Positions 26,001-33,699 of a stretch of 64,000 nucleotides of DNA are shown here, piece after piece. The translations under genes and the position numbers were made by a program. Positions within the stretch are counted from its first letter, which is position 1; each line of letters begins with the position of its first letter. The notes beneath the pieces were generated by a model. That model searched no databases. It was not told the DNA's origin and saw nothing but the letters and a program-made list of their open reading frames with translations. Origin of the DNA: Cyclobacteriaceae bacterium (lineage in GTDB: Bacteria > Bacteroidota > Bacteroidia > Cytophagales > Cyclobacteriaceae); NCBI GenBank assembly GCA_016787725.1, contig JAEUTZ010000010.1:1-64000 (forward strand), given 5' to 3'.

Positions 26001-28449
26001 AACCGGAATAATTTAAATTGGGTGTATAGGTTATGGCTGGAAATACTCCGGAGATCGCTCCATTTGCCGGGGCGGATACCAGCAGATAAGTAAGTGCATC
26101 CCCATCGGGATCTGTGCCGGTCAGGAGGATACCAAGCGCGGTATCTTCATCGGTAGTTAGAATTTGATCATTTACAATGGGGACATCATTCACGGGATTA
26201 ATCGTAATAAAGATCGTAGCCACGTTTGAATTAGCCGTACCATCGGATACAAGAAAGGTGAAACTGTCTGAACCCTGGTAGTTTGAGTTCGGGGTATAGG
26301 TGAGGTTGGGAGCGGTTCCAGTCACAACTCCCTGGGCTGGTGCCGATTGAACCGAATAGGTCAATGCATTATTCTCAACATCGGTGGCGGACAATGTGAT
26401 CGGCAACGGAGTATCTTCATTAGTCGTAAGACTTTGATTTTCGGCAATCGGTGCATCGTTGACTGGCGTAATGGCTATACTAATCGTAGCCACATTGGAA
26501 TTGGCTAAGCCATCGTTAACCTGGAATGTAAAGGAATCGTTACCGTTGTAGTTCAGATGGGGGATGTAGGTCCAATTTCTTCCGGTTCCGGATAATGTTC
26601 CATTAACCGGAGTGCTCACAATGGAGTACAATAAAGTATTCAAGTCAACATCCGTTGCCGATAGGGTAATTGGCAGCGATCCGTCTTCCGGCACGGACAA
26701 CGATTGATTATTTGCTACCGGAGCATCATTCACCCCGGTTACATTAATCAGAATTGTGCCCGTTGATGACAGGGACACGTCTTGTACCGTGAAGGTAAAT
26801 GAATCAGACCCATTGTAATTTAAATCAGGAGTATAGATTAAATTGGGTTCAATACCACTTACAGTTCCATGGCTCGGTTGAGTGGCGATAGCGAATGTCA
26901 AGACATCGCCATCTACATCGCTGCCCGATAAGATTATAGTTTTAGCGACATCCTCAGTAACTTCAATTTGCTGATTGCCGGCAACCGGAGCATCATTGAC
27001 TGGTTGCATGGTTAACGAGATTGTTCCGGCCGGGTCTGCTGTATAAATCCCATCACTTACCTGGAAAGTGAAATTATCTGGACCAAAGTAATTTGGATTG
27101 GGTGTGTAGGTAATGGTTGGAGGTGTTCCCGATAAGGTTCCATGCGTAGGAGGGTTGACAATTGTATATGCGATTATGTCACCGTCCGGATCAGTGCCGG
27201 TTAACACGATCGCCAGCGGAGTATCTTCCGTTACAATGAGATTCTGACTATCAGCCACGGGCCTTTCATTCGGCTGGACAACGGTTACAGAAGCGCTGGC
27301 GGAATTATCTCCATCTGCCCCGCAAGGCACACTGTTTTCATCAAGTTGGGCTTTCGCCACAACGCGGTCGAATGATTCGAGAGGATTGCTTAATGCAACA
27401 ATCCAGATTCCGTTCGAATTTGCAAACGTAGTTTTCTGCTCCCGAGGCGTTGTATCCCAGATAGGACTTGTGTCTGTACCACCGATGCGTGAATAGATCT
27501 CAACCGCAATAAATACGTTGGGTTCTGCCGTTCCGGAAATTCCGGGTTGTCCAGCCCGCACGGGGGTATCAATGGTGGGCGCATCCACCAAAGCATTAGA
27601 AAATCCGGGACATGTTTCACAAAGGTCAAGGACAGGAGTAGGGCACTGGTTGGAAACCAGGTTTTGGAAAGCACAAGAAACGCAATCCGCGTATTCCGGA
27701 TCATTGTTATCGACTCCGGAAACGTCCGAAATTTTGCCCGCCATGGCACAGGTTGCTGAGACATTGGATACAGCAGCATACCGCAACCCGGTGGTGGCGG
27801 CAATCCCAAATTGAGCTGCGATTTGACCAAAAGGCACAAAGAAATCGTAGAAGTAATCAGGATCTCCACAGGTTACTTCATCGGCTATGGCAATCTGGAA
27901 ATGGGTACTAAATGGATAGGTTAGGAGGGGTGTTGGGCAACTGTCAATTCCATCGATGTTATAAACTAATACACCCTTGTTGACATTCTTAATTAACGTG
28001 ATGTCTATCTCAAATCCTGGATTCTCTTCAGTTGAATTGGGATCGTTCACACCAAACAACCCATCGGTATCCAGCAGAATCGTCCAGGCCTCCACGCTGG
28101 GGTTATTATCGCCCACTCGGAAACGGAAAATCAGATTATTGTTGTTATCACGGACAGCATAGACGGAATATCCTTTATTATCAGGTGTCAGATCCGTAAT
28201 GCCGCAATTTTTACCAATATTATCCCCGGTAACATCGCCCTCCAATTTGGGGATTCCAAACATGAAGATTTCAAACTCATCAACATAGTAACCATCAAAG
28301 CCAAAACCCTGATTGGTCTTGGAAACGAACCCATCCCCATTGGGGTCTAAAACGGGTGAGGCTGGCTTGATTATTTTGCCACGGTCCGACTGGCTAAGAC
28401 CAATCAGGGGTAAAAAGACTATAAATAAGAGGATCCGGTATGGATTCAC
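23020..28449 (-). CDS. Giant surface protein with 14 cadherin/Ig-like repeats and type B T9SS sorting domain
   Basis: 1809 residues from a GTG start (28449) directly preceded by an in-frame TAA. A signal peptide covers residues 1-19. Residues about 20-390 form a beta-rich N-terminal domain with eight or more cysteines. From about 394 to 1700 there are 14 repeats of 85-100 residues, most beginning NDAP or NDPP and containing EDT..., GTLSG and YTPN-NY-G-DSFTF motifs, the cadherin-like/VCBS tandem type. The last 100 residues are the gliding-motility/type B sorting domain (VSPNGDGLNDYW, RIFDRYNNLVYE, LPDGTYFYTIY, GYIILKRN). It should be exported by type IX secretion and act as an adhesin or gliding-type surface fibre. 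Acidic loops suggest calcium binding. First gene of the operon with PorP/SprF-like and PorE-like genes. Confidence 0.95.
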   Translation of the reverse strand: MNPYRILLFIVFLPLIGLSQSDRGKIIKPASPVLDPNGDGFVSKTNQGFGFDGYYVDEFEIFMFGIPKLEGDVTGDNIGKNCGITDLTPDNKGYSVYAVRDNNNNLIFRFRVGDNNPSVEAWTILLDTDGLFGVNDPNSTEENPGFEIDITLIKNVNKGVLVYNIDGIDSCPTPLLTYPFSTHFQIAIADEVTCGDPDYFYDFFVPFGQIAAQFGIAATTGLRYAAVSNVSATCAMAGKISDVSGVDNNDPEYADCVSCAFQNLVSNQCPTPVLDLCETCPGFSNALVDAPTIDTPVRAGQPGISGTAEPNVFIAVEIYSRIGGTDTSPIWDTTPREQKTTFANSNGIWIVALSNPLESFDRVVAKAQLDENSVPCGADGDNSASASVTVVQPNERPVADSQNLIVTEDTPLAIVLTGTDPDGDIIAYTIVNPPTHGTLSGTPPTITYTPNPNYFGPDNFTFQVSDGIYTADPAGTISLTMQPVNDAPVAGNQQIEVTEDVAKTIILSGSDVDGDVLTFAIATQPSHGTVSGIEPNLIYTPDLNYNGSDSFTFTVQDVSLSSTGTILINVTGVNDAPVANNQSLSVPEDGSLPITLSATDVDLNTLLYSIVSTPVNGTLSGTGRNWTYIPHLNYNGNDSFTFQVNDGLANSNVATISIAITPVNDAPIAENQSLTTNEDTPLPITLSATDVENNALTYSVQSAPAQGVVTGTAPNLTYTPNSNYQGSDSFTFLVSDGTANSNVATIFITINPVNDVPIVNDQILTTDEDTALGILLTGTDPDGDALTYLLVSAPANGAISGVFPAITYTPNLNYSGSDSFTFKANDGTADSNTGTVSIMVLGKNDAPIALDQTLDYQLNAPRAISLTAIDLDNDPLNFTILTQPTNGNLTGVAPNITYTPNLGFVGTDQFTFQVNDGTVNSNSATVTLSLDNSVNDPPIATDQNVSVDEDTPKSIALTAADPEGAPLTYTIVSQPVNGTLSGTGSVVTFSPASNYSGSDSFTFSVNDGVSNSNTATVSLIINPVNDAPTALANSYTVNEDTELAITLVGNDIDLDNLTYTLVTPPAHGTLTGTPPGLTYQPQLNFNGLDNFTFQVNDGSVNSNIAGVSITVLSINDPPLASNDQATTNEDQPHVVILTANDSDPDGTVSLSSVDLDPSTPAEDKSFTIPGQGTYTVSAQGQVTYTPAPNFFGTSTLVYTVKDNEGALSNQATLTFEVLPVNDAPIPQDVVISVNEDESVLVCILVSDAENDPAIISDISLVNGNGTIVPDNTGALCFTFIPTPQFNGQEIALVTICDPNNPDLCNVARVTINVLPINDPPFVLLNGLPQNELTYTTPEDTALPFCFEAVDIDGDITQIGPFDPVGPSGTLTLQPSGIDNKFCFTFEPNPNYHGPATWNLSICDATLCTAISIIIIVTPENDPPTVTDQAVDVLEDTPETITLTTSDIDSDTFTFSMIDAPVNGTITGTGPDFTYTPAENYFGKDSLTYRAHDGELFSNVAKVVFTVLPVNDAPVIDGLELIVKEDSVLQVCVQVLDVDGDLITYEAPVNLSGGGEMVSDPDLNFCFLFTPAINYNGISTWQLRACDTDRLCGVATATITILPVNDPPVAIPDQASVAGDAATLIDVLSNDLVIADPYLEFYGMYQQRDSSDRLQLIRIRTFKGRATIENNQINYTPQFEFQGIDSIQYWIQDSGGLMDSASVRIEVGPAKFRVFQAVSPNGDGLNDYWRINGIEQDPENEVRIFDRYNNLVYETTNYSNERNYWTGQANHGLMNGNLPDGTYFYTIYIDLTEDDEGRRLFNGYIILKRN

Positions 28450-28823
28450 GGGTTAAAAGGAGGCTATTGTTTGGGGATCAACCATTTAGCTCTGAACTCC
28501 CGGGGAATTTCACTGGTGTTTATTTAAGTTAATATCGTAATGTAACCCTTAATCTGTTGAGAATCAACAAATGAGCAGAGGTTGGTTCAATAATTAAGAC
28601 TATCGGCTTTGTAGTGTGAACTTAATTTGGGAAGGCTTTTTCTGGAAAAGATCATAAAAATTTGTGGTGCTGAGAGCATTTTTAATGTGATAAGAATCAT
28701 AGGGATTTCAAGGTCATTCTTAAAACTATATGCCTTTAATTGTCGTTGTAAAATTGTAATCAAGGATGGTGATTGCACATTCTGAAAACATCAGAATGGT
28801 AAATAAATTTAAACCATACCAAT
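28450..28823. other. Divergent intergenic region
   Basis: This 374-base AT-rich gap separates the starts of the giant surface protein (leftward) and the YtxH gene (rightward) and must contain both promoters. I could not assign a confident TAnnTTTG promoter. The only structure seen is the inverted repeat at 28778-28798. No gene is supported. Confidence 0.5.
28778..28798. promoter_or_regulatory. Inverted repeat upstream of the YtxH gene
   Basis: CATTCTGA and TCAGAATG are perfect inverted copies with a 5-base spacer, ending 25 bases before the ATG at 28824. The position suits an operator or a leader hairpin; no regulator is known. Confidence 0.35.
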
Positions 28824-29075
28824 ATGAACACTGCAGGTAAAGTAATGGTAGGTGTACTGGCAGGAGCAGCCGTTGGATTATTGACAGGAATCCTGATTGC
28901 TCCCGACAGCGGAAAAAAAACCCGTGAAAAGTTAATGGGTAAGACCAACGACCTGAAAAACAAGGTTACGGATTCCATTGACGGGGCGAAGAAGGCGTAT
29001 AACAAAAAAGTGGAAGCCTTTGCCGGAGAGGGCAAGTCAAGCATTGACTATCTAAAAGATACCTTGAAGGTATAA
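28824..29075 (+). CDS. YtxH-domain small membrane-associated protein
   Basis: 83 residues. Residues about 5-27 are a glycine-rich hydrophobic helix (VMVGVLAGAAVGLLTGILIAP), followed by a Lys-rich amphipathic helix (KKTREKLMGKTNDLKNKV). This is the YtxH/gas-vesicle GvpP-like layout, often linked to general stress in Bacteroidota and Firmicutes; the molecular role is unknown. It is a single-gene unit: an inverted repeat precedes it and a strong terminator follows 22 bases after the stop. Confidence 0.88.
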   Translation: MNTAGKVMVGVLAGAAVGLLTGILIAPDSGKKTREKLMGKTNDLKNKVTDSIDGAKKAYNKKVEAFAGEGKSSIDYLKDTLKV

Positions 29076-29096
29076 GTCTTCTAAAGCGTGTAAAAG

Positions 29097-29130
29097 AAAA
29101 AATCCACCGTTATGAGACGGTGGATTTTTT
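29097..29130 (+). terminator. Strong bidirectional intrinsic terminator
   Basis: A perfect 14-base-pair stem (29097-29110 with 29117-29130) with core TCCACCGT/ACGGTGGA, a 6-base loop and flanking A and T runs. It ends the YtxH gene and would also work for the leftward amidohydrolase gene that stops at 29160. Confidence 0.92.
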
Positions 29131-29159
29131 ATTATGTTGAACAAGTACTTACCTAAGAA

Positions 29160-30464
29160 TTATTTGATGTGTCCGTATTTACGTGAGTACCGCTCATACA
29201 ATTCCTGTTGAATACCCGGCAGGATTACCTGCTTGCCGGAAATAAAGGCATGGGATAGAATATTGGTCCGGTAATCCAGTGCATCGCCTTCCGATACAAA
29301 AAGAGTCGCATCCTTCCCAACCTCCAGGGTTCCAACGCGGCTGTCAACCCCTAATGCTTTGGCCGTATTTGAGGTAATGGCTTTTAAGGCTTCTTCTTTA
29401 TCCATACCATAGGCAACTGCGGTGCCCGCAAAAAAGGCCAGGTTCCGGCTTCCGTGCAGGGCATCGTCATTGCTCAGGCAAACGGTAACACCGGCCTGCG
29501 TTAACAGATGGGGTAGCTTGAAGGGCAGATCAACGTCATCATCAATGCGGGCAGGAAGGCTGTGCGTAGAGGGAAGGATAACCGGTATTTTATTTTCTTT
29601 GAGGAAATCGGCTACCCATAAAGCCCCCAGTCCACCGACTACAACGATACGCTTAACTCCGCTGCGTTGTGCGAAACGAACGGACTCTACAATTTCTTTC
29701 GGGTTATTAACGTGAAGAAAGAGTACTTTTTTTCCGTCAAACAGACCTTGCATCGCTTCCAGCTTGAGATTCGTTTCTTTTGAAGTCTGCTTTCCATACG
29801 AAACGGATTCTGCGAAAAACATTTCCAACTCATTGACCTGTTTTTCATAATCACGGTTCGGAGATTCGGCAAAAGAGAACGTGTTGAAATCAAACTGCCG
29901 TCTGTTTTGGGGTGGCCAGTTCAAGTGAATGCCGATGTCAACGGTATGGGCCGCATCTTCCCAGTTCCAGCCTTCCATCTCTACCAGCGAAGAAGATCCG
30001 GAAATGGTGCCTCCGCTGGGCGTGGTTTCCGCCAGCAATACCCCATTGAAGCGGTAGGTTGGAATGTATTCAGAGTCGGTATTGTAGGAAATGATGGACC
30101 GCACATTCGGGTTCATTTCACCCCGTTCAGCATAGTCGTTCATTGCCCGTACAGCGCTCACTTCCTGCAAACCCACCTGAGAATTAGGGAGGATGAAGCC
30201 CGGGTAAACATGCTTGCCATCAATTCGGATTACTTCATAACCCGATAAATCAACCCGGACAACCGTGGCATCGGCCACTATGGTTAGTTTCCCCTTATCA
30301 AAGGCAATCAATGCGTTTTTGATTACCTGGCCATTCCCTAAGTGGGCAACGCCACCGGTTAAGGCGATGGGTTTAGCTTGGGCCTTTGCCGGAACCGGAG
30401 TTTGTGCTGCTGCGATTGAGGCAATCACCGCAGCGAAGAAAATGAGGGATATGATCTTTTTCAT
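29160..30464 (-). CDS. Secreted amidohydrolase-family protein lacking the HxH metal motif
   Basis: 434 residues with a signal peptide (about 1-20). The fold of imidazolonepropionase-like amidohydrolases is visible: a beta-sandwich start (GKHVYPGFILP), a barrel with a His in FLHVNNPKE, SNDDALHGS with an Asp late in the barrel, and a closing GTLEVGKDATLFV segment. The first metal motif, normally D-x-H-x-H after PGFI, is replaced by PNSQVGLQEV, so two ligands are gone. It may have a mononuclear site, or be non-catalytic. It follows the 1003-residue two-domain relative with a 12-base gap and is probably co-transcribed with it. Confidence 0.85.
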   Translation of the reverse strand: MKKIISLIFFAAVIASIAAAQTPVPAKAQAKPIALTGGVAHLGNGQVIKNALIAFDKGKLTIVADATVVRVDLSGYEVIRIDGKHVYPGFILPNSQVGLQEVSAVRAMNDYAERGEMNPNVRSIISYNTDSEYIPTYRFNGVLLAETTPSGGTISGSSSLVEMEGWNWEDAAHTVDIGIHLNWPPQNRRQFDFNTFSFAESPNRDYEKQVNELEMFFAESVSYGKQTSKETNLKLEAMQGLFDGKKVLFLHVNNPKEIVESVRFAQRSGVKRIVVVGGLGALWVADFLKENKIPVILPSTHSLPARIDDDVDLPFKLPHLLTQAGVTVCLSNDDALHGSRNLAFFAGTAVAYGMDKEEALKAITSNTAKALGVDSRVGTLEVGKDATLFVSEGDALDYRTNILSHAFISGKQVILPGIQQELYERYSRKYGHIK

Positions 30465-30476
30465 AATTCTTTTCGA

Positions 30477-33400
30477 TTAGTCTTCCAATGTTTCAACACC
30501 CAATACATCATCGCAATGAAACTCAGCCTGGCTTCTTACGTCTGCCCGTTGCGTAGGCATTCCTGATTTCTTGGCGCCCTTCAACTTCTGAATAAGTCGT
30601 GCCCGTTCTGTTTCCAGTTCCTTATTGTTTTGCTGATCTTTTTCGATGTCGAAATACACTTTTCCATCAATAATAGTCTTCTCCGCTTTGGCGTAGACGG
30701 AAAGCGGATGGTCTGTCCACAAAACAACATCGGCCGATTTGCCTACCTTAAGGCTGCCCATCTGGTTGTCCAGGTGCAACATTCTGGCGGGGTTCAATGT
30801 TACCATCTTCCAGGCGTCTTCTTCCGAGAGACCGGCATATTTCACCGACTTAGCGGCTTCCTGATTCAACCGCCTACCCATTTCTGCATCATCCGAGTTG
30901 ATCGCAGTTACCACGCCTTCGCGGTGCATGATGGCTGCGTTGTAGGGTATAGCATATCGTACTTCCCATTTATAATTCCACCAGTCGGCAAATGTTGAAG
31001 CAGCCACGCCATGGGCTTTCATTTTATCGGCCACTTTATATCCTTCCAGGATGTGGGTAAATGTATTTACCCGGAAGTTGAAACGTTCTGCCACTTTCAT
31101 GAGCATGTTAATTTCGGATTGCACATACGAGTGGCAGGAAATGAATCGCTTCTTGTTTAGGATTTCCAACATAGCTTCATCAGCCAGATCCCTTCTTGGT
31201 TTAACCACCAGGGCTTTGTCTTTGGCGGGAAGATTATTGTAAGCATTCCAGCGTTTTTCGTATTCGCGGGCATTGGTGAAAGCATCGACAAATACCTGTT
31301 CAACACCCATGCGGGTTTGCGGGAAGCGAATGGAACTTGCATTGCTGGTTCGTTTCACATTCTCACCCAAAGCAAACTTGATAAAACCATCGGCACCCTG
31401 AATCTTGTAATTCTCAGGCGACTCGCCCCAACGAAGCTTTATCAACGCTGACTGACCACCAATCGGGTTCGCGGATCCGTGCAATACCTGCACAGCAACA
31501 ACACCCCCGGCCAACGCCCGGTACACATTGATATTTTCAGCATCCAGGTTATCACCAATGCGGACCATACCCGAGTTGGAGGCAACGTCATTGATGCTGG
31601 CCGCACCAATGTGCGAGTGCTCGTCAATAATTCCAGCAGTGAGGTGCTTACCGGTAGCGTCCACTGTTTTAGCACCCGGTTCAGATAGATTCTTACCGAT
31701 CCTGGCAATCTTACCGTCTTTCAACAATACATCGGTATTTTGCAGGATGCCCTCGGCTTCGTTGGTCCAAACGGTGGCGTTCTTGATAAGGATTGTCTCA
31801 ACGACCGGTAGGGACGGATATCCATGGCCGGTAAATGGATAAATTACTTTTCCAACGTCAACTTTTTTGTCGCCTGCTGGTTTGTTATTGGATTTAGCAG
31901 CATCACCCGTACGGGTTGTGCTCCAGTTAATCCAGGTACCATCCACCAACTGGCCCCTTCCTTTCCAACCGGCTCCTTCGCTCCAGCCACTCAACCGGAT
32001 ACTCCCGGTCTCTTTTGGAATTTTGAAACTAAGGGTAATCAGATCATTGCCAAAGGTAGATGTAACATCAACGGAAGTAGAGTCATTCACTTTTACTTTT
32101 GCTTTATGACTTCCTGGTTCTCCACTAATCTCCAAGCTGTAATTCTGACTATTCAGCGAAAGATTATAGTTGCCACTAAAATCTTTGGTATCCAGAGGTT
32201 TGATCGCATACTGCTGGCCCTGGATCCAATTTTGATGCAGTATGGTTTTCTCATCGAATAGTTTTCCGGAGGTAATGATGAAGTTCGCCAAGAGTCCTTT
32301 CTTCAGGGAGCCGACCTGATCATCCACTTTTAAGAGTTGAGCCGGGGTGGTAGTAAGCGCCTTGAGTGCAGCAGTTTCTGTCAATCCATGTTCAATGGCT
32401 TTGCGGATGTTGGCCAGGAAATCACTTTTCTTGGCAAGTCCACTCGTAGTGATGGCGAAGTTAATTCCATTTTTTTCCAACACACCCAGGTTGGTGGGGG
32501 CCAGTTCCCAATGCTTCATATCGGCCAGTGAAGTGCGCTGCGCATCGAACGGATCTTCCACATCGTAGGCTTCCGGAAAAGTTACCGGAATGATAAAACT
32601 CGCTTTAGTGGCTTTGATGTCATGGATGCGTTTGTATTCATCGCCTGCACCTTTAAGGATGTACTGAACGCCAAACTCGTCACCCACTTTATCGGCTCGC
32701 AGCGAGTTCATCCAACTGGTGGCAGCAAAAATCTGGGGCAACCGTTGATTCTGTATCCAGGCTTCGAGCGATTGATCTGCGAAGGGTCGGGGGTTTTGAC
32801 TTCCAAACCATTCGGCATCGAGGTAGGTTTGGCGCAAAACGGCAATAAAGCCCATGAGTGAAGACGGATAGTTCTGCGTTGACGATCCTTTTTCCAGCGA
32901 GTAGTGTGCTGCTACGCGTTGACGGATCAGGGCCGTGTTGTCATTCTTCTCACTCAAGGAGACAAATGCAGAGGTACCCCGCGCCAACCCATCGGGCTTG
33001 GAGGTAAGCACCGCGCCAAAACCCAGTTTGCGAAGTTCGTCAGCCGTCTTGGCATTTACTGAGAATTCATCTGCGGCATTGTAGTGTGACCGGATGGCCT
33101 GGTTTGCATTGTAGGCACCTTTTGTTTTGGATTCCACTTGTTCAACCCCCCCAAAACCACCACCGCGGGCCCGCTCCACTTCGGGTAAACCATAGTCAGT
33201 AAACATATCGATGAGGGCGGGATAAATGTATTTCCCCTTCAGATCGATGATCGTATATCCGGTGGGGATCGTTATATTGGCTCCTACCTGATCAACCCGA
33301 TTTCCTTTAATCAATAAGGTTGCATTTTGAAGGGTAGTTTGTGGATCTGCCACGATGGTTGCATTGGTAAAGGCAAATAATCCTGCCCGATTATCTTTGA

Positions 33401-33488
33401 CATCATTCCGGGGAAAGGTTTCCTGCGCCCAGGTGCTTCCTCCCAAAAGAATCAAAGCAAGAATAAGAATGACCCTGCTGTTCTTCAT
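30477..33488 (-). CDS. Tandem two-domain amidohydrolase, N-domain degenerate
   Basis: 1003 residues with a signal peptide (about 1-21). The N-terminal amidohydrolase copy (about 25-450) has GKYIYPALIDMFTDYG where the HxH motif should be, so it lacks the first metal site. A linker beta domain (about 450-560) follows. The C-terminal copy (about 575-990) keeps it: GIIDEHSHIGAAS near residue 625, then CHSY, FTHILEG and INSDDAEMG with the late Asp near 866. The closing VGKSADVVLWTDHPLS is typical. The intact domain is probably a periplasmic metal hydrolase; the substrate is unknown. It is transcribed ahead of the degenerate single-domain relative. Confidence 0.9.
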   Translation of the reverse strand: MKNSRVILILALILLGGSTWAQETFPRNDVKDNRAGLFAFTNATIVADPQTTLQNATLLIKGNRVDQVGANITIPTGYTIIDLKGKYIYPALIDMFTDYGLPEVERARGGGFGGVEQVESKTKGAYNANQAIRSHYNAADEFSVNAKTADELRKLGFGAVLTSKPDGLARGTSAFVSLSEKNDNTALIRQRVAAHYSLEKGSSTQNYPSSLMGFIAVLRQTYLDAEWFGSQNPRPFADQSLEAWIQNQRLPQIFAATSWMNSLRADKVGDEFGVQYILKGAGDEYKRIHDIKATKASFIIPVTFPEAYDVEDPFDAQRTSLADMKHWELAPTNLGVLEKNGINFAITTSGLAKKSDFLANIRKAIEHGLTETAALKALTTTPAQLLKVDDQVGSLKKGLLANFIITSGKLFDEKTILHQNWIQGQQYAIKPLDTKDFSGNYNLSLNSQNYSLEISGEPGSHKAKVKVNDSTSVDVTSTFGNDLITLSFKIPKETGSIRLSGWSEGAGWKGRGQLVDGTWINWSTTRTGDAAKSNNKPAGDKKVDVGKVIYPFTGHGYPSLPVVETILIKNATVWTNEAEGILQNTDVLLKDGKIARIGKNLSEPGAKTVDATGKHLTAGIIDEHSHIGAASINDVASNSGMVRIGDNLDAENINVYRALAGGVVAVQVLHGSANPIGGQSALIKLRWGESPENYKIQGADGFIKFALGENVKRTSNASSIRFPQTRMGVEQVFVDAFTNAREYEKRWNAYNNLPAKDKALVVKPRRDLADEAMLEILNKKRFISCHSYVQSEINMLMKVAERFNFRVNTFTHILEGYKVADKMKAHGVAASTFADWWNYKWEVRYAIPYNAAIMHREGVVTAINSDDAEMGRRLNQEAAKSVKYAGLSEEDAWKMVTLNPARMLHLDNQMGSLKVGKSADVVLWTDHPLSVYAKAEKTIIDGKVYFDIEKDQQNNKELETERARLIQKLKGAKKSGMPTQRADVRSQAEFHCDDVLGVETLED

Positions 33489-33699
33489 AGGTAATTAGGT
33501 TACTGATACGTGATGTTCAATTAAGATTGATCGTGGAAAAGTATAAAAAAATGATGGTGCTACAGCGAATTAGTGATGTACGGTTATTAGATGGTTTTAT
33601 TAAATTTTAGAGAGCGTTGACTCTATAATTATTGGATATCCGTTGATTAATCAGTAAACTTTCGAGAATTTATTCTAACCCTTACCCTGGATTGTACAC

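Noticed and set aside
28452-28466. AAAAGGAGG on the plus strand as a ribosome binding site
   Set aside because: No plausible frame follows it, and genes here do not rely on Shine-Dalgarno sequences.
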